Both the position numbers and the translations under genes were made by a program. A DNA stretch of 64,000 nucleotides from Alteripontixanthobacter muriae (GTDB lineage: Bacteria; Pseudomonadota; Alphaproteobacteria; Sphingomonadales; Sphingomonadaceae): contig NZ_JAAFZT010000015.1 in NCBI RefSeq assembly GCF_013336795.1, positions 1-64,000 of the forward strand, in the 5' to 3' direction. Shown in pieces: positions 18,347 to 28,212 of this stretch. The notes below the pieces were generated by a model. It saw only the letters and a list, made by a program, of their open reading frames with translations. It did not search any database and was not told where the DNA came from. How positions within the stretch are numbered: the stretch's first letter is position 1; every line of letters begins with the position of its first letter.

Positions 18347-19518
18347 GCGGGCCTGAAATTCGCACACTCGGCTGTCGGCTGAATATTTCCGAAAGCGAAA
18401 GACTGCGTGAACTGCTCGGCGCTGAAGACAACATGATCGTGGTCAACAGTTGCGCGGTCACAGCGGAAGCTGTGCGCCAGACCCGCCAGGCCATTCGCCG
18501 CGCCCGCCGCGCTCGCCCTGATGCGCGCCTGTTAGTGACAGGATGCGCAGCCGAGGTGGAACGCGAAGCCATCGCCGCCATGCCCGAGGTGGATGGGATC
18601 ATCCCCAATGGAGCGAAGCTGGACCCGCGCGCTTGGAACGTTGCCGCGAACGCATCCCCTCGCCCTGCTGCCCGCACCCGTGCCTTTGTCACCGTGCAGA
18701 ATGGCTGCGACCATGCGTGCACCTTCTGCATCATTCCACGGGGCCGGGGCCCCAGCCGTTCGCTGACGATCGCTCAAGTGCTGCGTGAGGTCGGCCTCCA
18801 TCTGGATCGCGGCGCATCGGAACTGGTGCTGACCGGCGTCGATGTGACATCCTGGGGGCATGACCTGCCGGGCAGTCCGCCGTTGGGAGCGCTGGTGGCG
18901 GCGATTTTGAGCACCTTTCCCGAACTGCCCCGCCTTCGCATGTCGTCGCTCGATGGGATCGAGATCGACCCGCTGCTCTTCGAACTTTTTGTAGGTGAGG
19001 ATCGGCTCATGCCGCATCTCCACCTGTCGCTGCAGCATGGGCATGACCTGATCCTGAAGCGCATGAAGCGGCGTCACCTCCGTGCCGATGCCGTCGATCT
19101 TGTCACGCGCTTGAAAGCTGCGCGCCCGGAGATCGCGATAGGCGCGGATCTCATCGCCGGTTTTCCGACAGAGAGTAAAGCCATGCACGAGGCCAATCTC
19201 TCGATCATCCATGAACTCGATATCGTCCATGGTCACATCTTCCCTTTTTCGTCGCGCGAGGGCACACCGGCAGCGCGAATGCCCCAGCTGCGCCGCGAAA
19301 TCGTGAAGAAGCGCGCCGCCGATCTGCGCGCCGCCGTCTCCATGCGCCGAGCGGCCTGGCTGGACAGCCTCACCGGGCAATCCCATTCGGTCCTCGCCGA
19401 AAGAGACGGTACGGGCTACACTCCACACTTCGCGCGGCTGCGCCTGCCTGCCGGAACGGCGGCGGGTACCCTCGTCACCATTGAACCAAATTCTGTTCAG
19501 GAAGGCCTTTTGATATGA
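18343..19518 (+). CDS. mtaB: tRNA t6A methylthiotransferase MtaB
   Basis: This 391-residue radical-SAM enzyme has the CxxxCxxC cluster motif as CDHACTFCIIPRGRG. The three Cys for the second cluster lie in LGCRLN, NSCAVT and TGCAAE. It adds a methylthio group to t6A37 in tRNAs that read ANN codons. The ATG overlaps dapF, and its stop overlaps the ftsY start by four bases. The dapF-mtaB-ftsY order is usual in alphaproteobacteria. Confidence 0.93.
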   Translation: MSGPEIRTLGCRLNISESERLRELLGAEDNMIVVNSCAVTAEAVRQTRQAIRRARRARPDARLLVTGCAAEVEREAIAAMPEVDGIIPNGAKLDPRAWNVAANASPRPAARTRAFVTVQNGCDHACTFCIIPRGRGPSRSLTIAQVLREVGLHLDRGASELVLTGVDVTSWGHDLPGSPPLGALVAAILSTFPELPRLRMSSLDGIEIDPLLFELFVGEDRLMPHLHLSLQHGHDLILKRMKRRHLRADAVDLVTRLKAARPEIAIGADLIAGFPTESKAMHEANLSIIHELDIVHGHIFPFSSREGTPAARMPQLRREIVKKRAADLRAAVSMRRAAWLDSLTGQSHSVLAERDGTGYTPHFARLRLPAGTAAGTLVTIEPNSVQEGLLI

Positions 19519-20438
19519 GCGAGACCGGCTGGTCCGCCCGCGTGTTAGGCGGATTTCGCAAGACATCGGAAAGGCTGTCTTCCAATCTGAACGGGGTCGT
19601 CGGCACCGCGAAGCTGGACGATGCGACCCTAGACGATGTCGAGGACGCTCTCATCATCTCCGATCTCGGTCCGTCGGCCGCTGCGCGCATTCGGGCGAGT
19701 CTGGCTGAAAAGCGCTTCGGCCGCGACATCACCGAACGTGAATTGAAGGAAGCCGTAGCCGAGGAGATTGCAGAAATCCTCCGACCCGTGGCCAAGCCGC
19801 TGGATGTCACCGCTTTCCCGCGCCCGCAGGTGATCCTGGTGATCGGGGTGAACGGCAGCGGCAAGACGACCACGATCGCCAAACTGGCGCATTGGTTTCA
19901 GGAGGACGACTACGCTGTCATGCTGGCCGCGGGCGACACGTTCCGCGCCGCCGCAATCGGGCAGTTGCAGACCTGGGCGGACAGGATCGACGTACCTCTG
20001 ATCCGCGGGCCGGAAGGTGGCGACCCCGCGAGCATCGTTTTCGACGCGGTGAAATCGGCTACCGATCGCGGCACCGATGCCCTGATCGTTGATACGGCGG
20101 GCCGCTTGCAGAACAAGCGCGAGTTGATGGATGAACTTTCAAAGATCCGCCGCGTCCTTGGCCGGATCAATCCCGAAGCGCCCCATGATGTCGTGCTGGT
20201 GCTGGATGCAACCAATGGGCAGAATGCCTTGCAGCAGATCGAGACGTTTCGCGAAGTTGCCGGCGTGACCGGCCTGGTCATGACCAAGCTGGACGGCACG
20301 GCCCGGGGCGGTGTCCTGGTGGCGGCGGCACAGCAATATGGCCTGCCCATTCATGCCATCGGCGTCGGTGAACAGATCGACGATCTGCGCCCCTTCGACC
20401 CTGACCTTGTCGCCCGCGTGATCGCCGGAGTTGCCTGA
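19515..20438 (+). CDS. ftsY: SRP receptor FtsY
   Basis: The 307-residue protein is the NG domain of the SRP receptor, with little of the acidic A domain seen in E. coli. It has the P-loop GVNGSGKTTTIAK near residue 112, DTAGR near 196 and TKLDG near 257. It docks SRP-ribosome complexes at the membrane. Its RNA partner, the SRP RNA, lies at 57.7 kb. It shares one base with the yciB start. Confidence 0.96.
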   Translation: MSETGWSARVLGGFRKTSERLSSNLNGVVGTAKLDDATLDDVEDALIISDLGPSAAARIRASLAEKRFGRDITERELKEAVAEEIAEILRPVAKPLDVTAFPRPQVILVIGVNGSGKTTTIAKLAHWFQEDDYAVMLAAGDTFRAAAIGQLQTWADRIDVPLIRGPEGGDPASIVFDAVKSATDRGTDALIVDTAGRLQNKRELMDELSKIRRVLGRINPEAPHDVVLVLDATNGQNALQQIETFREVAGVTGLVMTKLDGTARGGVLVAAAQQYGLPIHAIGVGEQIDDLRPFDPDLVARVIAGVA

Positions 20439-21091
20439 TGAACGATACGATCAAAGATAAGCCGAAGAAATCCGGCTGGCTGAACGTCGCTGTCGATTAC
20501 GGACCGCTGATCGTCTTCTTCTTCACCTACCGCTATTTCTCGCCGGACGAGCCGGAGCCCGTTGGGGAAATCGCCGCGGTTATTCGCGGCACACTGGCCT
20601 TCATGGTTGCTTCGGTGATCGCCCTTGCCGTTTCGAAATGGCACCTTGGCAAGGTGTCGCCGATGCTGTGGTTTTCAACCGCCCTGATCATTGGCTTCGG
20701 CGGATTGACGGTCTTCTTCGGCGATCCCGACTTTGTCCAGATCAAGCCGACGCTGCTCTATACGATCTTCGGGGTCGCCCTACTGGTCGGTTACAGGATG
20801 GGACGCCCGCTCCTGAAGATATTGCTGGAAGCGGCATTCGAAGGGTTGGACGATGCCGGCTGGATGAAGCTGTCACGAAACTGGGGCATATTCTTTCTTG
20901 GTCTTGCCGCCCTGAACGAGGGCCTGCGCTTCTATCTGTCTTTCGGGGACTGGCTCGCGGCCAAGATCTGGGTCTTCCTGCCCGTCAGCTTTCTCTTCAC
21001 CTTCAGCCAGATACCCATGCTGATGCGCCACGGGCTCGATCCCGAACGCAAGGAAGAGGTCATATCGGACCGGCCGCCTACCGGCGAATAG
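20438..21091 (+). CDS. yciB: Inner membrane septation protein YciB/IspZ
   Basis: The 217-residue protein has five to six hydrophobic helices and the family signatures VDYGPLIVFFFTY and WGIFFLGLAALNE. YciB influences cell-envelope integrity and septation, and its mechanism is unresolved. It closes the dapF-mtaB-ftsY-yciB operon. It converges on kup with only two bases between the stops and no obvious terminator there. Confidence 0.9.
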   Translation: MNDTIKDKPKKSGWLNVAVDYGPLIVFFFTYRYFSPDEPEPVGEIAAVIRGTLAFMVASVIALAVSKWHLGKVSPMLWFSTALIIGFGGLTVFFGDPDFVQIKPTLLYTIFGVALLVGYRMGRPLLKILLEAAFEGLDDAGWMKLSRNWGIFFLGLAALNEGLRFYLSFGDWLAAKIWVFLPVSFLFTFSQIPMLMRHGLDPERKEEVISDRPPTGE

Positions 21092-21093
21092 GA

Positions 21094-23034
21094 TCAGATT
21101 TCTACCTGGCTTCCCAGTTCGACCACGCGGTTTGTCGGCAGGCGGAAGAATTCCATCGCCGTCGCCGCATTGCGCAGCATCCACGCGAAGATCCGCTCTC
21201 GCCAGATAGGCATGGCCGGGTTCTTCGACGGTAGCAGCGTCTGCCGCGACAGGAAGAAGCTGGTGCGCATCATGTCGAAGCTGCCGCCGCAAAGATCGGC
21301 ATCTTTCAGCGCGAGCGGCACGTCGGTTTCTTCCATGAAGCCGTAATGCAGCACCATGCGGTAGAAGCCGTCTCCCAGATCCTTGACCTCGTATCGCCCG
21401 TCCAGATCGACGTAGGGTTCGTCCGCAATCAGGACGGTCAGCACCACGACGCGTTCATGCAGCACCTTGTTATGCTTGATATTGTGCAGCAGGGCCGATG
21501 GCACGCCGCCGAAATTCGAGGCCATGAACACAGCGGTCCCGGGCACGCGTGCCGCGCTGTTCCGGGCAGATTTTGCGAAGATCTCGATAGGCAGCGCGAC
21601 CTCGGCCATGCGTTCGCGCATGAGCGTGCGCCCCTTGGCCCAGGTGGTGAGCAACGTGAAGATGATCGCGCCGATCAGCAGCGGAAACCAGCCACCGTCA
21701 GGGATCTTGGGAACGTTCGCCGCGAAGAATGCACCGTCCACGATGAAGAACAGGATAATGACCGGCAGAGCCCACAGCCAGCGCCATTTCCATACCGCGA
21801 TGAGCAACACCGCCATGAGGCAGGTGTCGATCAGGATCGCGCCCGTCACCGCAATGCCGTAGGCTGATGCGAGGCTGGACGAATTACCGAATGTCACCAC
21901 CAGCAGCAATACCGCGACCAGCAGCGCCCAATTGACGAAGGGGATGTATATCTGACCCGCTTCGGTCTCGCTGGTGTGAAGGATCGACAGACGGGGAATG
22001 AAGCCCAGCTGCATGGCCTGATGCGTGATGGAGAACGCACCGGAAATCACGGCCTGGCTGGCGATGAAGGTGGCCGCCGTCGCGAGGATGACTAACGGAA
22101 AGCGCAGATATTCGGGCGCCAGGATGAAGAACGGATTCTTGATCGCTTCTGCCGCTGCGATCGGTTCCAGGCTGATGATCATGGCCGCCTGGCCGAAATA
22201 GTTGAGCAGCAGACATGGCATGACAAAGCCAAACCATGACAGGCGCAGCGGTCCGCGGCCGAAATGGCCCATGTCGGAATACAGCGCTTCCGAACCCGTT
22301 ACCGCCAGCACGACCGAGCCAAGCGCCAGAAATCCCAGCATCTTGTCGGTGATGAAGAACTGCACCGCATACCAGGGATTCAGCGCCGCGAGCACGCCCG
22401 GGTTCTGCACGATCTGAATAGTGCCCAGCACGGCGATGACGAGAAAATAGACGATCATCACGGGGGCGAACAGTGCGCCCACTTTCGCGGTGCCGCGCTT
22501 CTGGATGATGAACAGGAAGATGAGGAGCACGAGTGCAATCGGCAGAACCAGTGGCTCGAGCCCTGCCTGCACAACGGTCAGGCCTTCCACGGCGGAAAGC
22601 ACCGAAATTGCGGGCGTGATCATGCTGTCGCCGTAAAACAGCGATGTTGCGAATACGCCGAGCAGCACGGTTATCCACGCATAGCGGGACTTCGACAGCG
22701 ATCGCGAGATCAGCGCAACCAGCGCCAGGCTGCCGCCCTGCCCCTTGTTGTCTGCCTGCATCAATATGGTCACGTACTGGATCGAAACGATCAGCGTCAT
22801 CGCCCAGAAGATCAGGCTCATGACGCCTAGCACGTGCAGGGTGTCGAGCGTCAGCGGATGAGGCCCGACGAAGGTTTCCCGAAAGGCGTAGATCGGACTG
22901 GTTCCGATATCGCCGAACACGATCCCGATTGAACCAATCGCCAGTGCAGCCTTCGGAGAAAACCTATTTCCGCGCCCGCCAGGGGGAATGGCATCGGCGG
23001 AAGGATGCTTTTGCGGAACCGCAGCTTCGGTCAT
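21094..23034 (-). CDS. kup: Potassium uptake protein Kup
   Basis: The 646-residue protein begins its membrane region with [21 protein letters not shown], the Kup/HAK signature. About 12 helices follow, and then a soluble C-terminal domain of roughly 170 residues. It is a low-affinity proton-coupled potassium importer in the inner membrane. It ends two bases from the convergent yciB. Confidence 0.95.
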   Translation of the reverse strand: MTEAAVPQKHPSADAIPPGGRGNRFSPKAALAIGSIGIVFGDIGTSPIYAFRETFVGPHPLTLDTLHVLGVMSLIFWAMTLIVSIQYVTILMQADNKGQGGSLALVALISRSLSKSRYAWITVLLGVFATSLFYGDSMITPAISVLSAVEGLTVVQAGLEPLVLPIALVLLIFLFIIQKRGTAKVGALFAPVMIVYFLVIAVLGTIQIVQNPGVLAALNPWYAVQFFITDKMLGFLALGSVVLAVTGSEALYSDMGHFGRGPLRLSWFGFVMPCLLLNYFGQAAMIISLEPIAAAEAIKNPFFILAPEYLRFPLVILATAATFIASQAVISGAFSITHQAMQLGFIPRLSILHTSETEAGQIYIPFVNWALLVAVLLLVVTFGNSSSLASAYGIAVTGAILIDTCLMAVLLIAVWKWRWLWALPVIILFFIVDGAFFAANVPKIPDGGWFPLLIGAIIFTLLTTWAKGRTLMRERMAEVALPIEIFAKSARNSAARVPGTAVFMASNFGGVPSALLHNIKHNKVLHERVVVLTVLIADEPYVDLDGRYEVKDLGDGFYRMVLHYGFMEETDVPLALKDADLCGGSFDMMRTSFFLSRQTLLPSKNPAMPIWRERIFAWMLRNAATAMEFFRLPTNRVVELGSQVEI

Positions 23035-23126
23035 GACGAATGGCTTTCAATGTCACGCTTGATGCCGGGCGCGGCAAGGCGACGCCCGTTACCAGCATAC
23101 TCAGGGCCCTGCAACAGCAGGTCAGG

Positions 23127-23831
23127 TCAGGGCATTGCGGGCGGCAGCGCCGGACCAGCAGGAGCGGGCGTATCATCCTGCACCGGGTCGGGCGGTCCCA
23201 TCCGCTGCGCCTGCATGGCCAGCAACTGGTCAAGGATCGTGACCCGGTCCTCAAGCTGGCCGCGCCAAGGAGCATTAACAGGCGTACGGGAAAGCAGTTC
23301 GGCCCAGGCATCGCGGGCCTGTTGCGGTTCGCCCGACCGCAGCAAGGCGATACCGACGAAGAAAGGCGCGCCGGGATGGTCGGGTCCCAATTGTTCGGCG
23401 CGATCGTATGCATAGGTTGCTGCAGGCGTCAGTGCCCCATCTGCATGTTCGACCAGAACGTTGCCGAGGGCGAGCCAAGCCTCGAGATCGTCGGGATTTT
23501 CCGCCACCGCGTTTCGCAGCATGTTGGCGGCATCCTCATACCGGCCTTTGCGGGTAAAGGCATCCGCCACCGTGATCCAGCGCGGCGGAGGCAATTCGCT
23601 GGCGAACATGCTGCGACGCGCAGCCACCAGTGCCTCCCCTGATTCCGAAGCATCTGCAGCAGGTTCCGCCGGCGCGCCGCCCTGCCCCGGAGAACCCTGC
23701 CACGCATAACCTGCCAGACCGAATGTCAGCGCGGCTGCGAACAGGGTCCAGAGCGGTCGCGGCAGCTTCAACACCAAGGCGGCGAGGATGAATACGAGTG
23801 CGGCAAGGAGGGCAATTGGCAACCAGCTCAT
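23127..23831 (-). CDS. ccmI: Cytochrome c maturation protein CcmI/CycH-like (TPR)
   Basis: The protein (234 aa) starts with a membrane segment (WLPIALLAALVFILAALVL), then a second short one, then TPR repeats at residues 90-175 (YEDAANMLRNAVAENPDDLEAWLALGNVL). CcmI chaperones apocytochrome c to the CcmF/CcmH ligase. I chose the ATG at 23831, which overlaps the ccmH stop by four bases. An open frame extends 26 codons upstream. It is shorter than classical CcmI. Confidence 0.82.
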   Translation of the reverse strand: MSWLPIALLAALVFILAALVLKLPRPLWTLFAAALTFGLAGYAWQGSPGQGGAPAEPAADASESGEALVAARRSMFASELPPPRWITVADAFTRKGRYEDAANMLRNAVAENPDDLEAWLALGNVLVEHADGALTPAATYAYDRAEQLGPDHPGAPFFVGIALLRSGEPQQARDAWAELLSRTPVNAPWRGQLEDRVTILDQLLAMQAQRMGPPDPVQDDTPAPAGPALPPAMP

Positions 23832-24250
23832 CGCTTCCCTCCCAGCCGATGCCTGATCAGCAGACCGGCAATCAGAAGCAGGACGATCGGCCCGGCATAA
23901 AGCGGCCATGTGGCGGCCCCAACCTGCGGAGAATAGCTGACGTAATCGCCATAACGCTGGATCAGCCAGTTGCGAATCGCCTCGGGATCCTCGCCCGCCG
24001 CGATCCTCGTGCGGACCTCATGCCGCATGCTGGCCGCCATGGGAGCATCGCTATCGGCGATGGACTGGCTCTGGCAGGTCAGGCACCGCAGGGTCTCCAT
24101 CAGTTCCTGCGCGGCAGCCTCGCGTGAAGGGTTGTCCAGCTGACGGTATGCAAGAGGCGGATGCGGCGTTGCCGCTGCGGCGATTGGCAAGGTCAGTGAC
24201 GCAACCATCAGCGACAGAAGCGCTCCAACTACAGAAAAGCGGGCAATCAC
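23828..24250 (-). CDS. ccmH: Cytochrome c maturation protein CcmH
   Basis: The 140-residue protein has a signal peptide, the redox motif LRCLTCQSQSIADSDAPMA and a C-terminal membrane helix. CcmH reduces apocytochrome c before heme attachment. The start is GTG at 24250, overlapping the ccmG stop as GTGA. The upstream open frame inside ccmG should not be used. Confidence 0.9.
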   Translation of the reverse strand: MIARFSVVGALLSLMVASLTLPIAAAATPHPPLAYRQLDNPSREAAAQELMETLRCLTCQSQSIADSDAPMAASMRHEVRTRIAAGEDPEAIRNWLIQRYGDYVSYSPQVGAATWPLYAGPIVLLLIAGLLIRHRLGGKR

Positions 24251-24777
24251 AGCCCTGCTTTCCGCAGTTCGGCCATCAGAACCGGAACGTCGCGCTCCAT
24301 GATATCGCCCAGATGCTGATAGCGAATGACGCCGTCGCCATCGATGACGAAGGTTTCCGGCACTCCCGACGATCCGATCTTCAGCTGCAGTTGCGACATC
24401 CGGTCGCTTGCGACCGCAGAATACGGATCGCCGTAATCGGCAAGAAACTTCGCGATATTCTCGGGCGTATCGTTGATGGCTACGCCAACAATATCCGCAC
24501 CCTGCCGCTGAAGTTCGGACAATTGCGGCGCCTCTGCGATACAGGGTACGCACCAGCTTGCCCATACATTCAGCAGCCGCGGTGTTCCGTCGCGGAAATC
24601 CGCCTGGGTCAACTCTTCACCCTCACTGCTCGCAGCAGGAAGGGCAAATGCCGGCAGAGGCTGACCGATCATCGCGCTGCGCACGAAATCGTCCCTGGGC
24701 TGCTGCATCTTTACAGCCGCCAGTGCGACGAAGCCAGCGAGGCCAAGCAACGCGATGATGATGACGAGGCGCTTCAT
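24247..24777 (-). CDS. ccmG: Thiol:disulfide interchange protein CcmG/DsbE
   Basis: The protein (176 aa) is a membrane-anchored thioredoxin fold with catalytic WCVPC in NVWASWCVPCIAEAP and the cis-Pro motif GVPETFV. It passes reductant to CcmH and apocytochrome c. The ATG at 24777 overlaps the ccmF stop by four bases. Confidence 0.93.
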   Translation of the reverse strand: MKRLVIIIALLGLAGFVALAAVKMQQPRDDFVRSAMIGQPLPAFALPAASSEGEELTQADFRDGTPRLLNVWASWCVPCIAEAPQLSELQRQGADIVGVAINDTPENIAKFLADYGDPYSAVASDRMSQLQLKIGSSGVPETFVIDGDGVIRYQHLGDIMERDVPVLMAELRKAGL

Positions 24778-26726
24778 GCAGCCGCGGCTCTCTCGGCAAT
24801 ACGGCGCTCCGTATGCCGGCGCTTCCAGTCGCCCTGCAGGCGCCCGATCAGCGCGAGCAATCCGCCAAGCCCGATCAGGATACCGCCATACCAGATGAAG
24901 GTGACGAACGGTTTCCACCACAGCCGCACCTGCCAGCGATCATCATCGCCCTGGCTACCCATCACGGCGTAGAGCTGCCCGTTCCAGCGCGTCAACAACG
25001 CACTTTCCGTGGTCTGCTGCACAGGCGACCAGAAGGTACGTGACTGCGGAGCGACCTTGATCGGGTCCTGCTCGCCATAGCGCGCCAGCATCGTTCCCTC
25101 GATCGCCGTCCAGTTCGGCCCTGCGCGTGGACGCACATCGGTCAGATCGACAGTCCAGGGGCCGACCTGCGTCTGGTCACCGGCGTTCAGCGCAGCGAGC
25201 TTCTCGACCGACCAGGCCGCCTCGCTCGACATTCCGAACAGGGCGACCGCGATGCCGAAGTGGCTGATCACCATACCCCACACATTCAGCGGAACGCGCA
25301 ACAGATTGCGCCCGCGCAGCGGCAGGAAGCTGCCGACAGCAAGCCCGGCAGCAAGGCCAACGCCGAGAAGGGGCAGAATGCCCGAATAGCCCACCATCAA
25401 CGACAGTATGATCGCGGGAATTACCATGACGATAAGGAACACTGCCGGTTTCTGTATCCGCTCTAGGCGGTCACGCCGCCAGCGTAGTAGCGGGCCAACG
25501 GCCATGACAGCCAGCATCGGCATCACGAATATTGCCCCCACAGGGTTAAAGTACGGCGGCCCGACGGAAACGCGGAATCCGAGCGCCTCGGTAAGGATCG
25601 GATAGAGCGTGCCTAGAAGCACAATCCCGAGAATGGCGCTGAGCAGCACGTTGTTCACCACCAGAGCGCCCTCGCGGCTGGTGACGGCGAAACGCTCCCC
25701 CTCGGTCACGGTCTGCACTCGCAGGGCGAAGAGCAGCAGCGCGCCGCCGACATACAGCGCCAGCAAAGCAAGGATGAAGGTGCCGCGTTCCGGATCGACG
25801 GCAAAGGCGTGAACGCTGGTAAGAATGCCCGATCGCACCAGGAAGGTGCCGAGCATACTCATGGAAAAGGCCACGACGCTCAGCATGATCGTCCATGCCC
25901 GCAAGGCATCGCGCGAGGCCAGCACGCTGACCGAATGCAGCAGCGCGGTTGCCGCCAGCCACGGCATGAGCGAAGCGTTCTCCACCGGATCCCAGAACCA
26001 CCAGCCGCCCCAGCCAAGTTCGTAATAGGCCCAATAGCTGCCTGCGGTGATGCCGAGTGTCAGGAATATCCAGGCGCCAAGCACCCACGGCCGCATGGCG
26101 CGGGCAAAATCCGGCCCGACCTGCCGCGTGACCAGCGCTCCGACGGCGAAGCTGAAAGCAACCGAGAGGCCGACATAGCCGAAATACAAGGTAGGCGGAT
26201 GCAGCGCGAGGCCGATGTCCTGGAGCAAGGGGTTCAGCCCCATCCCCTCCGCCGCAGGTTGCGCCAGGCGGGCGAACGGGTTGGAACTGAACAACAGGAA
26301 GGCATAGAAACCCAGTCCGACAAAAGCCTGCGCAGATAATGTGGCGAGCAGCGTCGGTTCCGGCAGGCGCCTTTCCGCCAGCCCGATTAGTCCTCCGGCC
26401 AGGGCCATGACCGTGATCCAAAGCAGCATGGACCCTTCGTGATTGCCCCACGTACCTGCCAGCTTGAAGATCATGGGCTTGTCGGAATGCGAATTGGCGG
26501 CGACCAGCGCGACTGAAAGATCGGTGCGGGCAAACAGCCACATCAGCATCAGGAATGCGAAAGAAACCAGAAGGCCCTGCAGGATCGCCACTGGACGAAC
26601 CAGCGCGGACAGGATCGCGCCAGTATCGCTGGTGCCGCTGCGCAGCGCCAGAACACCCGTCGCCAGTTGCAGCAAGGCTAGTGCGGCTGCCAGCCACAAT
26701 GCAGCAAGGCCGAGTTCGGCAATCAT
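24774..26726 (-). CDS. ccmF: Heme lyase CcmF
   Basis: The 650-residue membrane protein has many helices and the Trp-rich WWD domain (ELGWGGWWFWDPVENAS, near residue 225). Conserved His residues such as the one in TWGNHEGSMLLW are present. CcmF ligates heme from CcmE to the CxxCH sites of apocytochrome c. It overlaps both neighbours, ccmE and ccmG, by four bases. Confidence 0.96.
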   Translation of the reverse strand: MIAELGLAALWLAAALALLQLATGVLALRSGTSDTGAILSALVRPVAILQGLLVSFAFLMLMWLFARTDLSVALVAANSHSDKPMIFKLAGTWGNHEGSMLLWITVMALAGGLIGLAERRLPEPTLLATLSAQAFVGLGFYAFLLFSSNPFARLAQPAAEGMGLNPLLQDIGLALHPPTLYFGYVGLSVAFSFAVGALVTRQVGPDFARAMRPWVLGAWIFLTLGITAGSYWAYYELGWGGWWFWDPVENASLMPWLAATALLHSVSVLASRDALRAWTIMLSVVAFSMSMLGTFLVRSGILTSVHAFAVDPERGTFILALLALYVGGALLLFALRVQTVTEGERFAVTSREGALVVNNVLLSAILGIVLLGTLYPILTEALGFRVSVGPPYFNPVGAIFVMPMLAVMAVGPLLRWRRDRLERIQKPAVFLIVMVIPAIILSLMVGYSGILPLLGVGLAAGLAVGSFLPLRGRNLLRVPLNVWGMVISHFGIAVALFGMSSEAAWSVEKLAALNAGDQTQVGPWTVDLTDVRPRAGPNWTAIEGTMLARYGEQDPIKVAPQSRTFWSPVQQTTESALLTRWNGQLYAVMGSQGDDDRWQVRLWWKPFVTFIWYGGILIGLGGLLALIGRLQGDWKRRHTERRIAERAAAA

Positions 26727-27205
26727 TGCGTAATCGCCCGCCCCGCTGCGGCTTCCGTCTCTGCAACGACTTCTCGCTTCTGCATGGCGGTCATCTCTTC
26801 CAGTTCGCGCGGGACGTAGTTTTCGTCATGCTTGGCTAGGAGGTTGTCCGCGATGAAAGTGCCTTCCGGGCCGAGCCGGCCTTCTGCGACCACACCTGAT
26901 CCTTCTACGAACAGATCGGGCACGATCCCGGTGAAGCGTACCGGAACCTGCGCATCGCCATCGCCTACGATGAACGCGACGGTCACGCCGTCCGGCAGTC
27001 GCTCAAGCGATCCCTCGCGCACCATGCCGCCCAGGCGCACGGCCCGGCCGGTTTCCGGCGGTTCGGACACGAACTGGCTCGGCACGTAGAAGTAGCTCGC
27101 CTGATTGCGCAAGGCATAGGCTGCCACCAGGGCCGCCACCATCAACGCGATCAGCGACACCACGATTAGGACCAGGCGCTGATGCTTGGGTTTGAGAGCG
27201 TTCAT
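26723..27205 (-). CDS. ccmE: Heme chaperone CcmE
   Basis: The 160-residue protein has an N-terminal anchor (LVLIVVSLIALMVAALVAAYAL) and an OB fold with the heme-binding motif LAKHDENYVP. The His binds heme covalently, and the Tyr is the axial ligand in this family. It ferries heme from CcmC to CcmF. Confidence 0.95.
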   Translation of the reverse strand: MNALKPKHQRLVLIVVSLIALMVAALVAAYALRNQASYFYVPSQFVSEPPETGRAVRLGGMVREGSLERLPDGVTVAFIVGDGDAQVPVRFTGIVPDLFVEGSGVVAEGRLGPEGTFIADNLLAKHDENYVPRELEEMTAMQKREVVAETEAAAGRAITQ

Positions 27206-27342
27206 TTCCGCCTTGTCGCGGCGCGTTTCGCTTCGGCCCGGCGCATCGCTAGCCAGCTATGCGCCGCCAGCAGCAGCGTGGCGAATATGCCGATTGCATA
27301 AGCGGCCAACACGAATTGCCATTGATCCAGCCCTTCGCGCAT
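27202..27342 (-). CDS. ccmD: Heme exporter protein CcmD
   Basis: A 46-residue frame reads MREGLDQWQFVLAAYAIGIF at the N-terminus. It has one membrane helix and a basic tail (RRAEAKRAATRRK), the standard CcmD layout. CcmD helps release holo-CcmE from CcmC. Its start shares one base with the ccmC stop (TGATG), and its stop overlaps the ccmE ATG. Confidence 0.88.
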   Translation of the reverse strand: MREGLDQWQFVLAAYAIGIFATLLLAAHSWLAMRRAEAKRAATRRK

Positions 27343-28103
27343 CAGGCAGTGCCCTGCAGGGAAGCCTGATGTGAATGATTGCCGCCACTCGTCGCGACCT
27401 TCCTGCGAAAGCGGGCCTCAGCCTGCATGTCGGCCAGGACGGTTCGCATGCGTGCCAGCACGATACCGCCCATCAACAACGAAAATCCTGCAGTCGCCAG
27501 CAGCAAGGGAACGAGGAACTGGCTATCGATCGTAGAATTGCCCATCGTGATGCTCGGCGGCTGATGCAGCGAATTCCACCAGACGACCGAACGATTGATG
27601 ATCGGGATATTGACCGCACCAACGAGGCCGAAGATCGCTGGTATGCGAGCCGAGGCCCCTTCACGCGCCACTGCCTGAGCAAGGGCGATATAACCCAGAT
27701 AAAGGAAAGCCAGCACCAGCATGCTGGTGAGACGCCCGTCCCAAACCCACCAGGTCCCCCAAGTGGGCCGGCCCCAGATCGAGCCAGTGACGAGGCAGAT
27801 GACGGTAAAAACCAGACCCGGCAAAGCTACGGCACGGGCGGCGATGTCAGCCAGCGGATGGCGCCAGACGAGATAAACGAGGCTGGCGATCGCAAGTGCC
27901 GTCCACCCGCCCATCCCGAGCCATGCGGCGGGTACGTGGATGAACATGATCCGGACCGTTTCCCCCATCAACCTGTCGGGCGGAACCGCAAACAGACCCC
28001 AGGCAAGCGCAATCGCTGCCAGCAGCAGACCGCTCAGCATAAACAGCGGTGTCAGCCAGCGTGCGAGCGACAGGAAGCGCTTGGGATTGGCGAAGCCATG
28101 CAT
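27342..28103 (-). CDS. ccmC: Heme exporter permease CcmC
   Basis: The protein (253 aa from the chosen ATG) has six hydrophobic helices and the WWD signature WGTWWVWDGRLTS, with flanking His residues in FIHVPAAWLG and NSLHQPPS. CcmC loads heme onto CcmE. An ATG 16 codons upstream at 28151 is possible. The first gene of the visible cluster is ccmC: ccmA and ccmB are not present here. Confidence 0.93.
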   Translation of the reverse strand: MHGFANPKRFLSLARWLTPLFMLSGLLLAAIALAWGLFAVPPDRLMGETVRIMFIHVPAAWLGMGGWTALAIASLVYLVWRHPLADIAARAVALPGLVFTVICLVTGSIWGRPTWGTWWVWDGRLTSMLVLAFLYLGYIALAQAVAREGASARIPAIFGLVGAVNIPIINRSVVWWNSLHQPPSITMGNSTIDSQFLVPLLLATAGFSLLMGGIVLARMRTVLADMQAEARFRRKVATSGGNHSHQASLQGTA

Positions 28104-28212
28104 ATCGATTTTCCAGGGCCAGCCTTTGGCAGGAAGATGCCCGTTCTGCAAGCAAAGCCTGCGATGATCAGCGCCTCGTCAGCCTCGTGAACCCAGCACG
28201 GATCCGCCGCTT

